DNA of 36,457 bases from an uncultured Acetobacteraceae bacterium. GTDB taxonomy: Bacteria; Pseudomonadota; Alphaproteobacteria; Acetobacterales; Acetobacteraceae. A program made the position numbers and the translations under genes. The notes beneath the pieces are model-generated. The model did not search any database. It was not told the origin of the DNA and was given only the letters and a program-made list of their open reading frames with translations. The stretch is from positions 1 to 36,457 of the forward strand of contig CALMVI010000139.1 of NCBI GenBank assembly GCA_937873095.1, written 5' to 3'. Positions 1 to 8,357 of this stretch are shown in pieces; positions within the stretch are counted from its first letter, which is position 1; every line of letters starts with the position of its first letter.

Positions 1-1
1 G

Positions 2-148
2 GGCACCACTCAGGCGGGGATGGACGGCTCGGGCTACGGCGCGGGCGGAGGAGGGGCAGGCAACGAACGCATCGGGACCCCAGGGCGCAGCGGGGCCGCC
101 GGCCTGGTCTATGTGGAATGGCCGGACGCCATCATCGCCGCGCGCTGA
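2..148 (+). CDS. C-terminal end of a glycine-rich, tail-fibre-like protein (5' truncated by the window)
   Basis: An open frame runs in from the window edge and stops at TGA 146-148, giving the last 48 residues of a protein. The visible part is Gly/Ala-rich (GSGYGAGGGGAG near the middle) and ends in a hydrophobic strand, GLVYVEWPDAIIAAR. Gly-rich stretches followed by a short GLVxVEW-type strand are common at the C-terminus of phage tail-fibre-like and glycine-rich surface proteins. That comparison is from memory, and too little sequence is present to name the protein. Start and full domain content lie outside the window. No other phage gene is visible downstream, so this is not evidence of a prophage by itself. 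Confidence 0.55.
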   Translation, partial: GTTQAGMDGSGYGAGGGGAGNERIGTPGRSGAAGLVYVEWPDAIIAAR

Positions 149-420
149 GGCAAACGTTCGCGAGGCGATTGCCGGCGGCCTGTCACGCTGCCGACGGACG
201 AACCGTCACGCAACTCGACGCGAGACATGCCGTTTCCGACGAGCGCCGTAAAAATGGCGTAAAAACACGGAGGTTCACATGGCGAAAGCCAAGGGGAACG
301 GCAGGAGTGCCGAGCACGCCAGGAGGTAGGGCTGCCTGCCCAGGGCGTCGGCTTCGTTCCGCCGCCCAATCCCGGACGGACCTTCGATCGGCCTGCACGC
401 CAACCACACGGAACAACTGA
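149..420. other. Non-coding gap upstream of the channel gene
   Basis: This 272-base stretch separates the glycine-rich tail from the channel gene. Frames crossing it look like arginine-rich shadows and match nothing I know. The only pattern seen is a short direct repeat, CGTAAAAA, twice near 247-265. I could not identify a convincing promoter or terminator; the promoter of the channel gene is presumably here. Confidence 0.4.
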
Positions 421-1617
421 ATGCACATCGCGCAGGCTGCTGAGGCCCTGGCGGTGCTGGTCGTGGTACTGGTGCTGCAGGACGCTTTCGAGGTGATGCT
501 GCTGCCGCGGCGTATCTCGCGCCGCATCCGCATCACCCGCTTCTTCTTCCGCCTTGCCTGGTTCGCCTGGAGCAGCGTCGCCCGCGGCTTGCGCCCCGGC
601 CCCGGCCGCGAGCGCTACCTCAGCGTGTTCGGCCCGCTCTCGATGGTGGTGCTGTTCGCCTTCTGGGCGGGGTGCCTCATCCTGGCCTTTGGCGTCCTGG
701 AATGGTCGCTGCAGACCAATCTTGCGCACGCGTCCTCGGTCGGCGACCAGCTTTACATGAGCGGCGTCACCTTCTTCACCCTGGGTTACGGCGACATCGT
801 GCCGCACACCGTGTGGACGCGCGCCATATCGGTGGTCGAAGCAGGAACCGGCCTGGGCTTTCTTGCCGTGGTGATCGGCTACATGCCCGTCCTCTACCAG
901 GTGTTTTCCCGGCGTGAGGCGCATGTGATCCAGCTGGACGTGCGCGCCGGCACGCCGCCCACAGCGGCAACGCTGCTCAGCCGGCACGCCGACGGAGGCC
1001 TCGACAAGCTCGACGCGTTGCTGCGCGAATGGGAGGTCTGGGGTTCCGACCTGCTGGAGAGCCACCTGTCGTACCCGATGCTGATCTACTACCGCTCGCA
1101 GCACGACAACCAGTCCTGGCTGGCGGCGCTGGGCGCGGTGATGGACACCTGCGCACTGATCCTGGTCGGGGTGGACGACGTTCAGCCGCTGCAAGCGCGC
1201 ATGACCTTCACCATGGCGCGCCAGGTGATCGTCGAGATGGCGCGCACCTTCCACGTCTCGCCCTCGCGCTACGATGGCGGCGACCGGCTGCCGCCCGAGG
1301 ATTACGACCGGCTGCTGGACCGGTTCGCGCGCGTGGGCCTGCGCTGGGACGGCGGGTCTGGCGCACGGGAGACGCTGGTCGCCCTGCGCGCCACCTACGA
1401 GCCGCTGCTGGACGGGCTGGCGGCGGCGCTCCTGCTCGAATTGCCCAGGTGGATGCCGGAGGACGACGCGTCCGACGTCTGGCAGGGCGGCCATCGCGGG
1501 CTGATCGCCGGCCGCCTGGTGGAGCAGCTGGCCGACCGGCGCGACACCAGCGCCGAAACGCTGGCGGGCGCGGCGCCGCTGGGACGAAAGCTGCGCGCCC
1601 GGCTAAGCCGGGACTGA
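421..1617 (+). CDS. Two-transmembrane potassium/ion channel family protein
   Basis: 398-residue predicted inner-membrane ion channel. An N-terminal hydrophobic helix (about residues 5-25) and a second one (about 75-95) precede a pore region with the selectivity-filter motif TLGYGD at residues 120-125, inside SGVTFFTLGYGDIVP. A further hydrophobic helix follows (about 140-165). This is the P-loop arrangement of the ion-channel family also found in KcsA-like and two-pore-domain-related bacterial proteins. The remaining 230 residues are cytoplasmic, largely helical and without a recognisable RCK/TrkA-N nucleotide-binding motif, so the ligand or gating signal is unknown. Start ATG 421 is the first in frame and is preceded by only a weak GGAA. 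The gene is monocistronic and faces a convergent glycosyltransferase gene. Potassium selectivity is inferred from GYGD; the tail is unassigned. Confidence 0.82.
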   Translation: MHIAQAAEALAVLVVVLVLQDAFEVMLLPRRISRRIRITRFFFRLAWFAWSSVARGLRPGPGRERYLSVFGPLSMVVLFAFWAGCLILAFGVLEWSLQTNLAHASSVGDQLYMSGVTFFTLGYGDIVPHTVWTRAISVVEAGTGLGFLAVVIGYMPVLYQVFSRREAHVIQLDVRAGTPPTAATLLSRHADGGLDKLDALLREWEVWGSDLLESHLSYPMLIYYRSQHDNQSWLAALGAVMDTCALILVGVDDVQPLQARMTFTMARQVIVEMARTFHVSPSRYDGGDRLPPEDYDRLLDRFARVGLRWDGGSGARETLVALRATYEPLLDGLAAALLLELPRWMPEDDASDVWQGGHRGLIAGRLVEQLADRRDTSAETLAGAAPLGRKLRARLSRD

Positions 1618-1634
1618 CCGCCTCGATGACCCTG

Positions 1635-1664
1635 CCACGCCGTTGCCGTGCGGAAGCGGCGTGG
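1635..1664. terminator. Hairpin between convergent genes, possible bidirectional terminator
   Basis: CCACGCCG (1635-1642) and CGGCGTGG (1657-1664) form a perfect 8-bp stem around a 14-base loop, in the 54-base gap between the channel gene and the oppositely oriented glycosyltransferase. There is no T-run on either side, so factor-independent termination is uncertain. Confidence 0.4.
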
Positions 1665-1671
1665 ACCCGGT

Positions 1672-2820
1672 TCAGTCGCCGGCTTGCGCGGTGGACAGCC
1701 GCGCCAGGCGATTTTCGACCAGGCTCAGCATCCCAGCCCAGCTGTCGTCCCAGGAGATGCCGGCCAGGGCGCGGTCCACCTTCGCCAGCCAGGCCGCGCG
1801 CGGCCGCTTCAGGACGGCCTGCAAGGCGGACACGGCCGCGTCCGCCCCCGACGCGATGGAGACGACGCTGGACCAGGTGGCAACCACGTCGGCGACAGGG
1901 GTCGAGACCAGCGGCACCCCAGCGGCCAGGAACTCGGGCGTTTTGGTGGGGCTGATGAAGCGCGTCGCTTCGTTCTGGGCAAACGGCATCAGCCCGGCGT
2001 CCCAGCCGCTCAGGTAGGATGGCAGCTGGGCGTAGTCCTTCGGGCCGAGCCAGTGGATGTTGGGGCGGCGCGGCAGGTCGCTCTCGTCGATCTTGGCGAT
2101 CGGACCGATCAGGACGATGTGCCAGTCCGGGCGCAAATCGGCCACGCCCTCTACAAGGGCGGCGTCCAGCCGTTCGTCGAGCACGCCGAAGAAGCCGATG
2201 CGCGGATGCGGGATGCCTGCCTGATCGGCCGGCTCGGCGCCCCGCATGGTGCGGGCGCGGGCGTAGTGGCGGCAATCGACGGCGCTGGGGAAGCAATGGG
2301 CGTCCGGGTGCAGGGGCTGCTTGGCGCGCTGTAGGCTGCGGCCGCCGGTGAACACCAGGTCGGCCCGGCGCATCAGCCGGCGTTCCAGCAGCATCAGCCG
2401 TGGGGATGCGCCCGCGAACGCGCTGAGTTCGTCCATGCAGTCGTAAACCACCGTGTCGGCGGCGAGGTGCGAGGCGAAGCCGAAGGCCATAGGTGTGTAG
2501 AACCAGGCGAGGCTGGGCAGCTGGCCCTGGGCGGCCAGGAAACCATCGAGCAGGCGTCGCTGCATGGCGTCGGTTGCGGCCTCGTCGTCGGTGTAGGGCA
2601 GTGAGGGCGTCACGATCGTGACGTGGTCGGCCCCGGTCCTCTGGGTCAGCGCGGGCACGGTCTGCGGACCGCCGAAAACCGGCTCCTCCCAGTAGATCAC
2701 CCGGTAGTCCTGGGTGGCCCGCCGCAGAAGGTGCTGCGGCCGCTGAGTCACGAAATCCCAGCGGAGATGCGAGAAGCACAGCAGCACAGGAAGGTCGGCT
2801 AGCCGGGTTTGCACCTGCAT
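1672..2820 (-). CDS. Glycosyltransferase, GT-B fold (family 1/4-like)
   Basis: 382-residue predicted cytoplasmic glycosyltransferase. The N-terminal half begins LPVLLCFSHLRWDFVTQRPQ and contains VVYDCMDELSAF, typical of a family of GT-B enzymes often found near cell-surface polysaccharide genes. The C-terminal half has GFFGVLDERLD, then a sugar-nucleotide-binding stretch SPTKTPEFLAAGVPLVSTPV, where the Glu and following loop usually contact the nucleotide sugar. Donor and acceptor cannot be read from sequence. The frame stays open far upstream into the antisense of the dehydrogenase gene. I chose ATG 2820 because it directly precedes the conserved N-terminus and has AAGGA about 11 bases upstream. 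It is divergent from the acyl-CoA dehydrogenase gene and has no polysaccharide neighbours here, so its pathway is unknown. Confidence 0.83.
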   Translation of the reverse strand: MQVQTRLADLPVLLCFSHLRWDFVTQRPQHLLRRATQDYRVIYWEEPVFGGPQTVPALTQRTGADHVTIVTPSLPYTDDEAATDAMQRRLLDGFLAAQGQLPSLAWFYTPMAFGFASHLAADTVVYDCMDELSAFAGASPRLMLLERRLMRRADLVFTGGRSLQRAKQPLHPDAHCFPSAVDCRHYARARTMRGAEPADQAGIPHPRIGFFGVLDERLDAALVEGVADLRPDWHIVLIGPIAKIDESDLPRRPNIHWLGPKDYAQLPSYLSGWDAGLMPFAQNEATRFISPTKTPEFLAAGVPLVSTPVADVVATWSSVVSIASGADAAVSALQAVLKRPRAAWLAKVDRALAGISWDDSWAGMLSLVENRLARLSTAQAGD

Positions 2821-3026
2821 GTCTTTCGCATCCTTAAAGAAATAGGGCCGGGGTATGAACGACTTTGCCGCCGGAAAGGTTTGTTCTGGTTCGATGACGA
2901 GTGGGTGTTCCCCTCCCGGGCGGCGGCGGTGTCGCTGCACGGATCGTGCCAAGCTGGGACGCGGGCGCGGGCGGCTTGCACGCCGGGCCAGGAAACCGCA
3001 CACACATGCATAGGGAGCGGTGGGCG
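2821..3026. promoter_or_regulatory. Divergent intergenic region (glycosyltransferase / acyl-CoA dehydrogenase)
   Basis: 206 bases between two divergent starts must hold both promoters. I see no clear sigma-70 pair and no palindrome strong enough to call an operator. Confidence 0.3.
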
Positions 3027-4196
3027 ATGGACAGTGTGGTGACGGGGTACCAGACCCCGCAATTCGGGCTGACGGACGACCAGCACGCCATCGTGGCGAC
3101 GGCACGGGCCTTCGCCGACGATCATCTGGCGCCGCATGCGCTGCGGTGGGACCAGGACAGGCATTTCCCGGTCGAGACGATCCGCCTCGCGGCGGGGCTG
3201 GGCCTGGCCGGCATCTACGCGCGCGAGGAGTTCGGCGGCTCCGGCCTCGGCAGGCTCGACTCGGTGCTGGTGTTCGAGGCGCTGTCCACCGGGTGCCCGG
3301 CGGTGGCTGCCTACATATCCATCCACAACATGGTGACCTGGATGGTGGACCGGTTCGCCGATGCCGCCCAGCGGGCCGCCTGGGTGCCGCGCCTGTGCCG
3401 GATGGACCTGCTCGGGGCGTACTGCCTGACGGAGCCTGCCTCGGGCTCGGACGCGGCGGCGCTGACAACGCGCGCCAGGCTGGACGGCGACAGCTACGTG
3501 CTGGACGGGACCAAGCAGTTCATCTCCGGCGCCGGCGCGGCCGACATCTACCTGGTGATGGCCCGCACCGGCGGGCCCGGGGCCGCCGGCGTGTCGGCCT
3601 TCCTGGTCGAACGCGACACGCCTGGCGTCAGCTTCGGCGCCAACGAGCGCAAGATGGGCTGGAACGCGCAGCCGACGCGGGCGGTGCAGCTGCAGGGCGT
3701 GCGCGTGCCCGTCTCCCACCGCCTGGGCCAGGAGGGCGAGGGCTTCCGCATGGCGATGGCGGGGCTGGATGGCGGGCGGCTCAACATCGCCGCGTGCTCG
3801 CTGGGCGGCGCGCAGGCGGCGCTGGAGCGGACGCTGGCCTACATGACCGACCGCCACGCGTTCGGCCGCCAGCTCATCGAGTTCCAGGCGCTGCAGTTCC
3901 GGCTGGCCGACATGAGCACCGAGCTGGAAGCGGCGCGCAGCATCGTCTGGCGCGCGGCCGCGGCGCTGGACGCCCATGCGCCGGGCGCCACCATGCTCTG
4001 CGCCAGCGCCAAACGCTTCGCGACCGACGCAGGCTTCAACGTCGCCAACCAGGCGCTGCAGCTGCATGGCGGCTACGGCTACCTGGCCGATTACGGGATC
4101 GAGAAGATCGTCCGCGATCTTAGGGTGCATCAGATCCTGGAAGGCACCAACGAGATCATGCGCGTCATCGTGTCGCGGGGGCTGCTGAAGGCTTGA
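3027..4196 (+). CDS. Acyl-CoA dehydrogenase, isobutyryl-CoA dehydrogenase-like
   Basis: 389-residue flavoprotein of the acyl-CoA dehydrogenase family, which makes the 2,3-enoyl-CoA and passes electrons to ETF. Seen: LTDDQHAIVATARAFADDHL at the N-terminus, the flavin-binding stretches YCLTEPASGSDAAAL and KQFISGAGAADIYLVMAR, the C-terminal QLHGGYGYLADYGIEKIVRD, and LEGTNEIMRVIVSRGLL, in which Glu372 is the expected catalytic base. The TNEIMRVIVSR ending and the neighbour, a 3-hydroxyisobutyryl-CoA hydrolase, point to isobutyryl-CoA (valine pathway). A general short/branched-chain enzyme is the alternative. Start ATG 3027 has AGGGAG 9 bases upstream; ATG 3006 and ATG 2901 are also in frame but lack a good site. 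Its stop overlaps the next start, so the two proteins are translationally coupled. Confidence 0.9.
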   Translation: MDSVVTGYQTPQFGLTDDQHAIVATARAFADDHLAPHALRWDQDRHFPVETIRLAAGLGLAGIYAREEFGGSGLGRLDSVLVFEALSTGCPAVAAYISIHNMVTWMVDRFADAAQRAAWVPRLCRMDLLGAYCLTEPASGSDAAALTTRARLDGDSYVLDGTKQFISGAGAADIYLVMARTGGPGAAGVSAFLVERDTPGVSFGANERKMGWNAQPTRAVQLQGVRVPVSHRLGQEGEGFRMAMAGLDGGRLNIAACSLGGAQAALERTLAYMTDRHAFGRQLIEFQALQFRLADMSTELEAARSIVWRAAAALDAHAPGATMLCASAKRFATDAGFNVANQALQLHGGYGYLADYGIEKIVRDLRVHQILEGTNEIMRVIVSRGLLKA

Positions 4197-5203
4197 GCGA
4201 CGTCCTCGTCCGGATCGAGGGGCGGGCTGGGCGGATCACGCTGAACCGGCCCGGCTCGCTGAACGCGCTCACCCTGCCGATGGTGCGTGCGATCGACGCG
4301 GCGCTCGCCGCCTGGGCCGACGATCCGGCTGTGGCCCTGGTGCTGGTGGACGGCGCGGGCGAGCGTGCGTTCTGTGCGGGCGGCGACATACGTATGCTGT
4401 ACGACGCGGCGCGCGCCGGCGACGTGGCCGGCGGCCGCGCGTTCTTCGAAGCGGAATACGCGCTGAACGCACGCATCGCGCGCTTTGCCAAACCCTACGT
4501 CGCGATCATGGACGGCGTCGTGATGGGCGGCGGCGTCGGCCTGTCCGCCCACGGGTCGGTGCGCATCGTCACCGAGCGCACGATGCTGGCGATGCCCGAG
4601 ACCGGCATCGGCCTGTTTCCGGACGTGGGGGCCACGTGGCTGCTGAGCCGGACGCCGGCGCGCGGCATGCACCTGGCGCTGACCGGCGCGCGCATCGGCG
4701 CCGCCGACGCGCTGCTGGCGGGCCTGGCCGACCGGGTCGTCCCTTCGGCCAGCCGCGGCGCGCTGCAGCAGGCGCTCTGCGCCGGCGACGCGACCGTGGT
4801 CGACACGTTCGCCGTCGCCCCCGGGCAGGCGTCGATGGCGGCAGATGCGGCCTGGATGGACGAGTGCTACGGACGCGACTCGGTCGAGGAGGTCGTGGCC
4901 GCGCTGGCCGGCCATCCGAGTGCGGCCGCCAGGGCTGCCGCGGCGGAGATTGCCGGCAAGTCGCCCAGTTCGCTGAAGGTGACGTTCCGGGCGCTTCGCG
5001 AGGCCGCGCGGATGAAGACGCTGGAGCAGGCGCTGGCGCAGGAGCTGGTGCTGGCGGAAGGCTGCCTGCGCAGCCACGACTTCGTGGAAGGCGTCAGGGC
5101 CGCCGTGATCGACAAGGACCGCCGGCCGCGCTGGCAGCCGGCGCGGCTGGAGGAGGTGAGCCCGGCGATGGTGCAGGACTACTTCGCCGCCAGCCTGGCC
5201 TGA
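4193..5203 (+). CDS. 3-hydroxyisobutyryl-CoA hydrolase (crotonase superfamily)
   Basis: 336-residue crotonase-fold enzyme expected to release 3-hydroxyisobutyrate from its CoA ester in valine degradation. Evidence: GRAGRITLNRPGSLNALTLP at the N-terminus, the oxyanion-hole segments AFCAGGDIRMLYDAARAG and MDGVVMGGGVGLSAHGSVRI, and the segment MPETGIGLFPDVGATWLLSR, whose Glu and Asp fit the hydrolase catalytic pair. The FFEAEYALN stretch and the long C-terminal region (SLKVTFRALREAARM) are characteristic of hydrolases rather than plain enoyl-CoA hydratases. The start is TTG 4193, overlapping the TGA of the dehydrogenase gene (TTGA), which explains the lack of a separate ribosome-binding site. 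The 3' end overlaps the convergent minus-strand gene by 25 bases. Confidence 0.9.
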   Translation: MSDVLVRIEGRAGRITLNRPGSLNALTLPMVRAIDAALAAWADDPAVALVLVDGAGERAFCAGGDIRMLYDAARAGDVAGGRAFFEAEYALNARIARFAKPYVAIMDGVVMGGGVGLSAHGSVRIVTERTMLAMPETGIGLFPDVGATWLLSRTPARGMHLALTGARIGAADALLAGLADRVVPSASRGALQQALCAGDATVVDTFAVAPGQASMAADAAWMDECYGRDSVEEVVAALAGHPSAAARAAAAEIAGKSPSSLKVTFRALREAARMKTLEQALAQELVLAEGCLRSHDFVEGVRAAVIDKDRRPRWQPARLEEVSPAMVQDYFAASLA

Positions 5204-5772
5204 AGCGCGCGCGCGTACACGCCGAGCCGGCGTTCCATGGCGGGCGGCACCTCGCAAGCGTAGCGCATGGTGTGCTGCGTCTGCTGGAACGCCCGCACGT
5301 CGAAGTCGCGCTCGCCCACCACGTCGTCGCGATGCGGATCGGTGGGCGGCATGGCGTCTATCCTGGTGCTGATCGCGGCGATGGTGTCGCCCATGCCGCG
5401 CTGCCGGCGGCCGAGCTGCTCCAGGCGCTGGATCAAGGGGGTGCGCTCGTCGTTGGTCTGGTCCACCAGCGCGCCGAACAGGGCGGGCAGCCTGCTGGCG
5501 CGCTGGTCGGGCGGCACGGCATCGGCGTAGCTGCCGAGCTTGGCCAGGCCCTGGGCCTCTGGGGTGTCGCGGTCGACCAGTTCGCTCACCAGCGAGAACA
5601 GGTCCTGGTCGTTGCGCCAGTCAGGATGGTCCGGCACAGGACCCGTCCAGTACGAGCCGGCGGAGAGTGTCTCGACAAGGCGCTGCGCGCAGGGCCAGTC
5701 GGGGCTCTGGCCGGGAACCTGAGCGTTGGCCCTGACCGCGAGCAGCAGGATCGCGGCGGCAAACCCCTTCAT
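5179..5772 (-). CDS. Small exported protein of the quinoprotein ABC operon, function unknown
   Basis: 197-residue protein with a signal peptide (MKGFAAAILLLAVRANAQ) and a mature part with two cysteines (DWPCAQRLVETL and RYACEVPPAMERRLG) that could form a disulfide. The middle is helical (LIQRLEQLGRRQRGMGDTIA). I do not recognise a characterised family; similar proteins, from memory, sit at the end of PQQ-alcohol ABC operons. The start at 5772 begins the signal peptide and has GGAGGAGAG just upstream; the frame is open further upstream but that stretch is only Arg-rich shadow of the permease gene. It is the last gene of the six-gene minus-strand operon, 2 bases after the permease stop. A periplasmic accessory role is inferred from export and position only. 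Confidence 0.75.
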   Translation of the reverse strand: MKGFAAAILLLAVRANAQVPGQSPDWPCAQRLVETLSAGSYWTGPVPDHPDWRNDQDLFSLVSELVDRDTPEAQGLAKLGSYADAVPPDQRASRLPALFGALVDQTNDERTPLIQRLEQLGRRQRGMGDTIAAISTRIDAMPPTDPHRDDVVGERDFDVRAFQQTQHTMRYACEVPPAMERRLGVYARALQARLAAK

Positions 5773-5774
5773 CG

Positions 5775-6638
5775 TCACTCTCCTCCGCCGCGCCGGGCGA
5801 GGAACCCTCGCCCGGGGTCGTAGCCGACGATCGCGGCGGCCATGAAGACGGCAAGGTAGCCGCACACCGCCAGCGCCGATACCGCGTTGAACCGATCGTA
5901 CAGAGCGAAGCGGATCAGCTCGACCGCGTGGGTGAACGGGTTGGCCTGCGCCAGCCAGTACAGCGTCTGGCTCGCCTGCTGCATGCGCCAGAGCGGGTAG
6001 AGCGCCCCCGAGGTGAAGAACATCGGGAAGATCACGAAATTCATCACGCCCGCGAAGTTCTCCAGCTGCCTGATGAACGAGGACAGCACCAGGCCGAGCG
6101 CGCCGAGCATGAGCCCCGACAGCACCAGCGCGGGCAGCACGGCGAGGTAGCCGGTCCAGGGCGGATGGATGTCCCAGAACCAGGCGACGGCGAAGAAGAT
6201 GTAGGCTTGCACGATGGAGACGGCGACGCCGGCCAGCAGCTTGGCGGTGAGCAGGAACCAGCGCGGGAACGGGCTGACCATCAGGGTGCGCATGCTGCCC
6301 ATCTCGCGGTCATAGACCATGGAGAGCGAGCTCTGCATGCCGTTGAACAGCTGGATCATGCCCGCCAGGCCCGGCGCGATGTAGACCTCGTAGGGGATGT
6401 AGGTGCGGTAGGGCGGCGTGATCGAGACGCCGAGCACGAAGTGGAACCCCGCCGCGAAGACGACCAGCCACATCAGCGGGCGCACCAGCGCGGAGACGAA
6501 GCGGCCGCGCTGGTTGGTCCAGCGCAGCGCTTCGCGCCGGATGATGCCGGCGAGGCAGCGCGCGTAGCGTGCGGGCGCGGCACCCGGCGTCGTGGCGTCC
6601 TGGCCCGCCAGCTGCCAGCCGAGCGGGGCGTCGTTCAC
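5775..6638 (-). CDS. ABC transporter permease, PQQ-alcohol-dehydrogenase-associated (PedC type)
   Basis: 287-residue ABC-2-type membrane permease. About six hydrophobic segments are visible: PLMWLVVFAAGFHFVLG, then AKLLAGVAVSIVQAYIFFAV, YLAVLPALVLSGLMLGALGL, FAGVMNFVIFPMFFTSGALY, and a final helix near ALAVCGYLAVFMAAAIVG. The signature stretch NFVIFPMFFTSGALYPLW is typical of ABC-2 permeases. The amphipathic loop with YDREMGSMRTLMVSPFPRWF is the coupling region. The family is known from alcohol ABC systems linked to PQQ dehydrogenases, but the substrate and direction are not established. ABC-2 permeases are usually exporters, which sits oddly beside a binding protein. Start GTG 6638 overlaps the stop of the ATPase gene (GTGA), supporting coupled synthesis of the two subunits. 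Confidence 0.88.
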   Translation of the reverse strand: MNDAPLGWQLAGQDATTPGAAPARYARCLAGIIRREALRWTNQRGRFVSALVRPLMWLVVFAAGFHFVLGVSITPPYRTYIPYEVYIAPGLAGMIQLFNGMQSSLSMVYDREMGSMRTLMVSPFPRWFLLTAKLLAGVAVSIVQAYIFFAVAWFWDIHPPWTGYLAVLPALVLSGLMLGALGLVLSSFIRQLENFAGVMNFVIFPMFFTSGALYPLWRMQQASQTLYWLAQANPFTHAVELIRFALYDRFNAVSALAVCGYLAVFMAAAIVGYDPGRGFLARRGGGE

Positions 6639-7372
6639 GCCGCCCGCCGCGTCAGCTGCCCGAACGTCGCCGCCAGCGACCCGGGTTCGGCAGGCGCGTC
6701 AGACAGCACGCGACCCTGATGCAGGACGATGACGCGGGTCCCCTCGCTCGCCTCGTCGATCAGGTGCGTGGCCCACAGCACGGCCAGGGCGTGGGTGCTG
6801 CACAGGCTTCTGACATGCCCGATCAGGAAGGCCCGGCTTTCGACGTCCAGCCCGACCGTCGGCTCGTCGAGCAGCAGCACCGATGGCCGGTGGATCAGCG
6901 CGCGCGCCAGCTCCACCCGGCGTCTCTGCCCGCCCGACAGGGTGCGCACCCGGTCCCGGGACCGGTCCAGCAGGCCGATGCGGCCGAGCTCCTCCTCGGT
7001 GCGGTGCCGCGCCTGGCGGCGGGCCATGCCGTGCAGGGCCGCGTGGTAGTGCAGGTTCTGTTCGACGGTGAGGTCGAGGTCGAGGGTCGGTTGCTGGAAC
7101 ACCACGCCAAGCCGGGCCAGGGCCGCGAGCGGCGCGCGCTCGATATCGTGGCCGAGGACCGCGATGCGGCCGGCGCGCGCGCTGTACAGCCGGGTGATCA
7201 GGGCGAACAGCGTGCTCTTGCCGGCGCCGTTCAGGCCGAGCAGCACCGACACCCCGCCCGGCTGCACGCAAAAGCCCACATCCTGCAGCACGCGCCGGTC
7301 GCCGAACGCGTAGGACAGCCCCGACACCGAAAGGGCAGGCGCTTCAGGGTGGGCGGGCGGTTCAGGGAGCAA
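6635..7372 (-). CDS. ABC transporter ATP-binding protein, PQQ-alcohol-dehydrogenase-associated
   Basis: 245-residue ABC ATPase that would energise the adjacent permease. Motifs in order: Walker A GLNGAGKST (about residues 45-53), Q-loop VVFQQPTLDLDLTVEQN, signature LSGGQRRRVELARAL, Walker B VLLLDEPTVGLD, and the switch histidine in WATHLIDE. FQQPTLDLDLTV is typical of ABC-2 (drug/NodI-like) ATPases. The start is taken as TTG 7372, which overlaps the end of the beta-propeller gene by 11 bases; no ATG is available before the conserved SVSGLSYAFG strand. Its stop overlaps the permease start. It is fourth of six genes in the operon, so expression should track the binding protein and cytochrome. 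Confidence 0.88.
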   Translation of the reverse strand: MLPEPPAHPEAPALSVSGLSYAFGDRRVLQDVGFCVQPGGVSVLLGLNGAGKSTLFALITRLYSARAGRIAVLGHDIERAPLAALARLGVVFQQPTLDLDLTVEQNLHYHAALHGMARRQARHRTEEELGRIGLLDRSRDRVRTLSGGQRRRVELARALIHRPSVLLLDEPTVGLDVESRAFLIGHVRSLCSTHALAVLWATHLIDEASEGTRVIVLHQGRVLSDAPAEPGSLAATFGQLTRRAA

Positions 7373-8357
7373 CGACCACGCCCCAGGGCGACTGCCCGAC
7401 CGGAACGGATTGCGTCACCTCCAGCTGGTCCACGTCGATGACGGACATGTCGTTGCTGATGCCGTTGGCGGTGTAGAGGAACTTCTGGTCTGGCGAGAAA
7501 TCGCCGTGCCACACGCGCTGGCCGACGAGGAGGTATTTCTTCACCGCGAACGTGGCCTGATCGATCACCGCCACGCGGTTGGCCGGACCGAGGTCGACGA
7601 AGGCGGTGCGCCCGTCATCGGTCAGGTTGATGCCGACCGCCTGGATCGCGTTCTTCGGCACCTCCGGCAGGTCGAAGGTGATGGTGTGCAGCACCGCATG
7701 CGTCCTGGCGTCGATGACCGCGACGGTGCCCGCGACCTCGGAGGACACCCAGACCCGGGCGCCGTCTTTGGTGAACACGGCAAAGCGCGGCCGGGTGCCG
7801 ACCAGGACGCTGGCGGTGACCGCGTGGCTGGCGACGTCGATGAAATGCGCCATGCTGGTCGTCTCGGAGGTGCAGAGCGCGGTCCTGTCGTCGGGGCTGA
7901 CGGCCATGCCCTCCGGCTCCACGCCCACCGGGATCTCGGAGGTGATCTGCCCTCGGTTCACGTCGAGCACGGAAACCTGGCTGTTGTCCTCGTTGGCGAC
8001 GTAGAGCGTGCGGCCGTCATGGCTGAGCGCCATGTATTCCGGGTCGGGGTTGCTTGGCAGGGTGCGGGTGACCGTCAGGCTGGCAAGGTCCAGCACCTCG
8101 ATGTGGTCGGCGTCCGAGGTGCAGATGTAGAGGGACCTGCCGTCCCGCGACAGCACGATGCCGCGCGGGCGCGCGCCGACCGGCACCGTCTGCAGGATGG
8201 CCAGCGACGTGCCGTCCAGCACGGTGATGGTGTTGTCCTTTTCGTTGGAGACGAAGATGCGGAAGGCGAGCGCAGGGCTCGCCCATCCCGCCAGAACGAG
8301 CGCCAGGCAGGCGGCAAGCAGCGACGGCGCGACGATCCCGGTCAGTGCAGGTGGCAT
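7362..8357 (-). CDS. Exported YVTN-type beta-propeller protein, PQQ-catabolism-associated
   Basis: 331-residue periplasmic beta-propeller. The N-terminus (SLLAACLALVLAGWASPALA) is a signal peptide. The mature protein, beginning about FRIFVSNEKDNTITVLDG, is a series of about seven repeats of roughly 42 residues with pattern VxVLDxxTxxVxxTIPVGxxPxGxxxSxDGRxLYV, for example GRSLYICTSDADHIEVLDL, GRTLYVANEDNSQVSVLDV and FLYTANGISNDMSVIDV. It matches the propeller family that accompanies PQQ-dependent alcohol systems. A scaffold or sensor role is likely; no catalytic residues or haem motif are visible. ATG 8357 overlaps the upstream gene by 16 bases and the ATPase start lies inside its 3' end, so it is embedded in the operon. 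Confidence 0.88.
   Translation of the reverse strand: MPPALTGIVAPSLLAACLALVLAGWASPALAFRIFVSNEKDNTITVLDGTSLAILQTVPVGARPRGIVLSRDGRSLYICTSDADHIEVLDLASLTVTRTLPSNPDPEYMALSHDGRTLYVANEDNSQVSVLDVNRGQITSEIPVGVEPEGMAVSPDDRTALCTSETTSMAHFIDVASHAVTASVLVGTRPRFAVFTKDGARVWVSSEVAGTVAVIDARTHAVLHTITFDLPEVPKNAIQAVGINLTDDGRTAFVDLGPANRVAVIDQATFAVKKYLLVGQRVWHGDFSPDQKFLYTANGISNDMSVIDVDQLEVTQSVPVGQSPWGVVVAP

Noticed and set aside
1672-3468. A 598-residue version of the glycosyltransferase
   Set aside because: The extra N-terminus is Arg/Pro-rich, antisense to the acyl-CoA dehydrogenase gene, and precedes a normal GT-B start at 2820.
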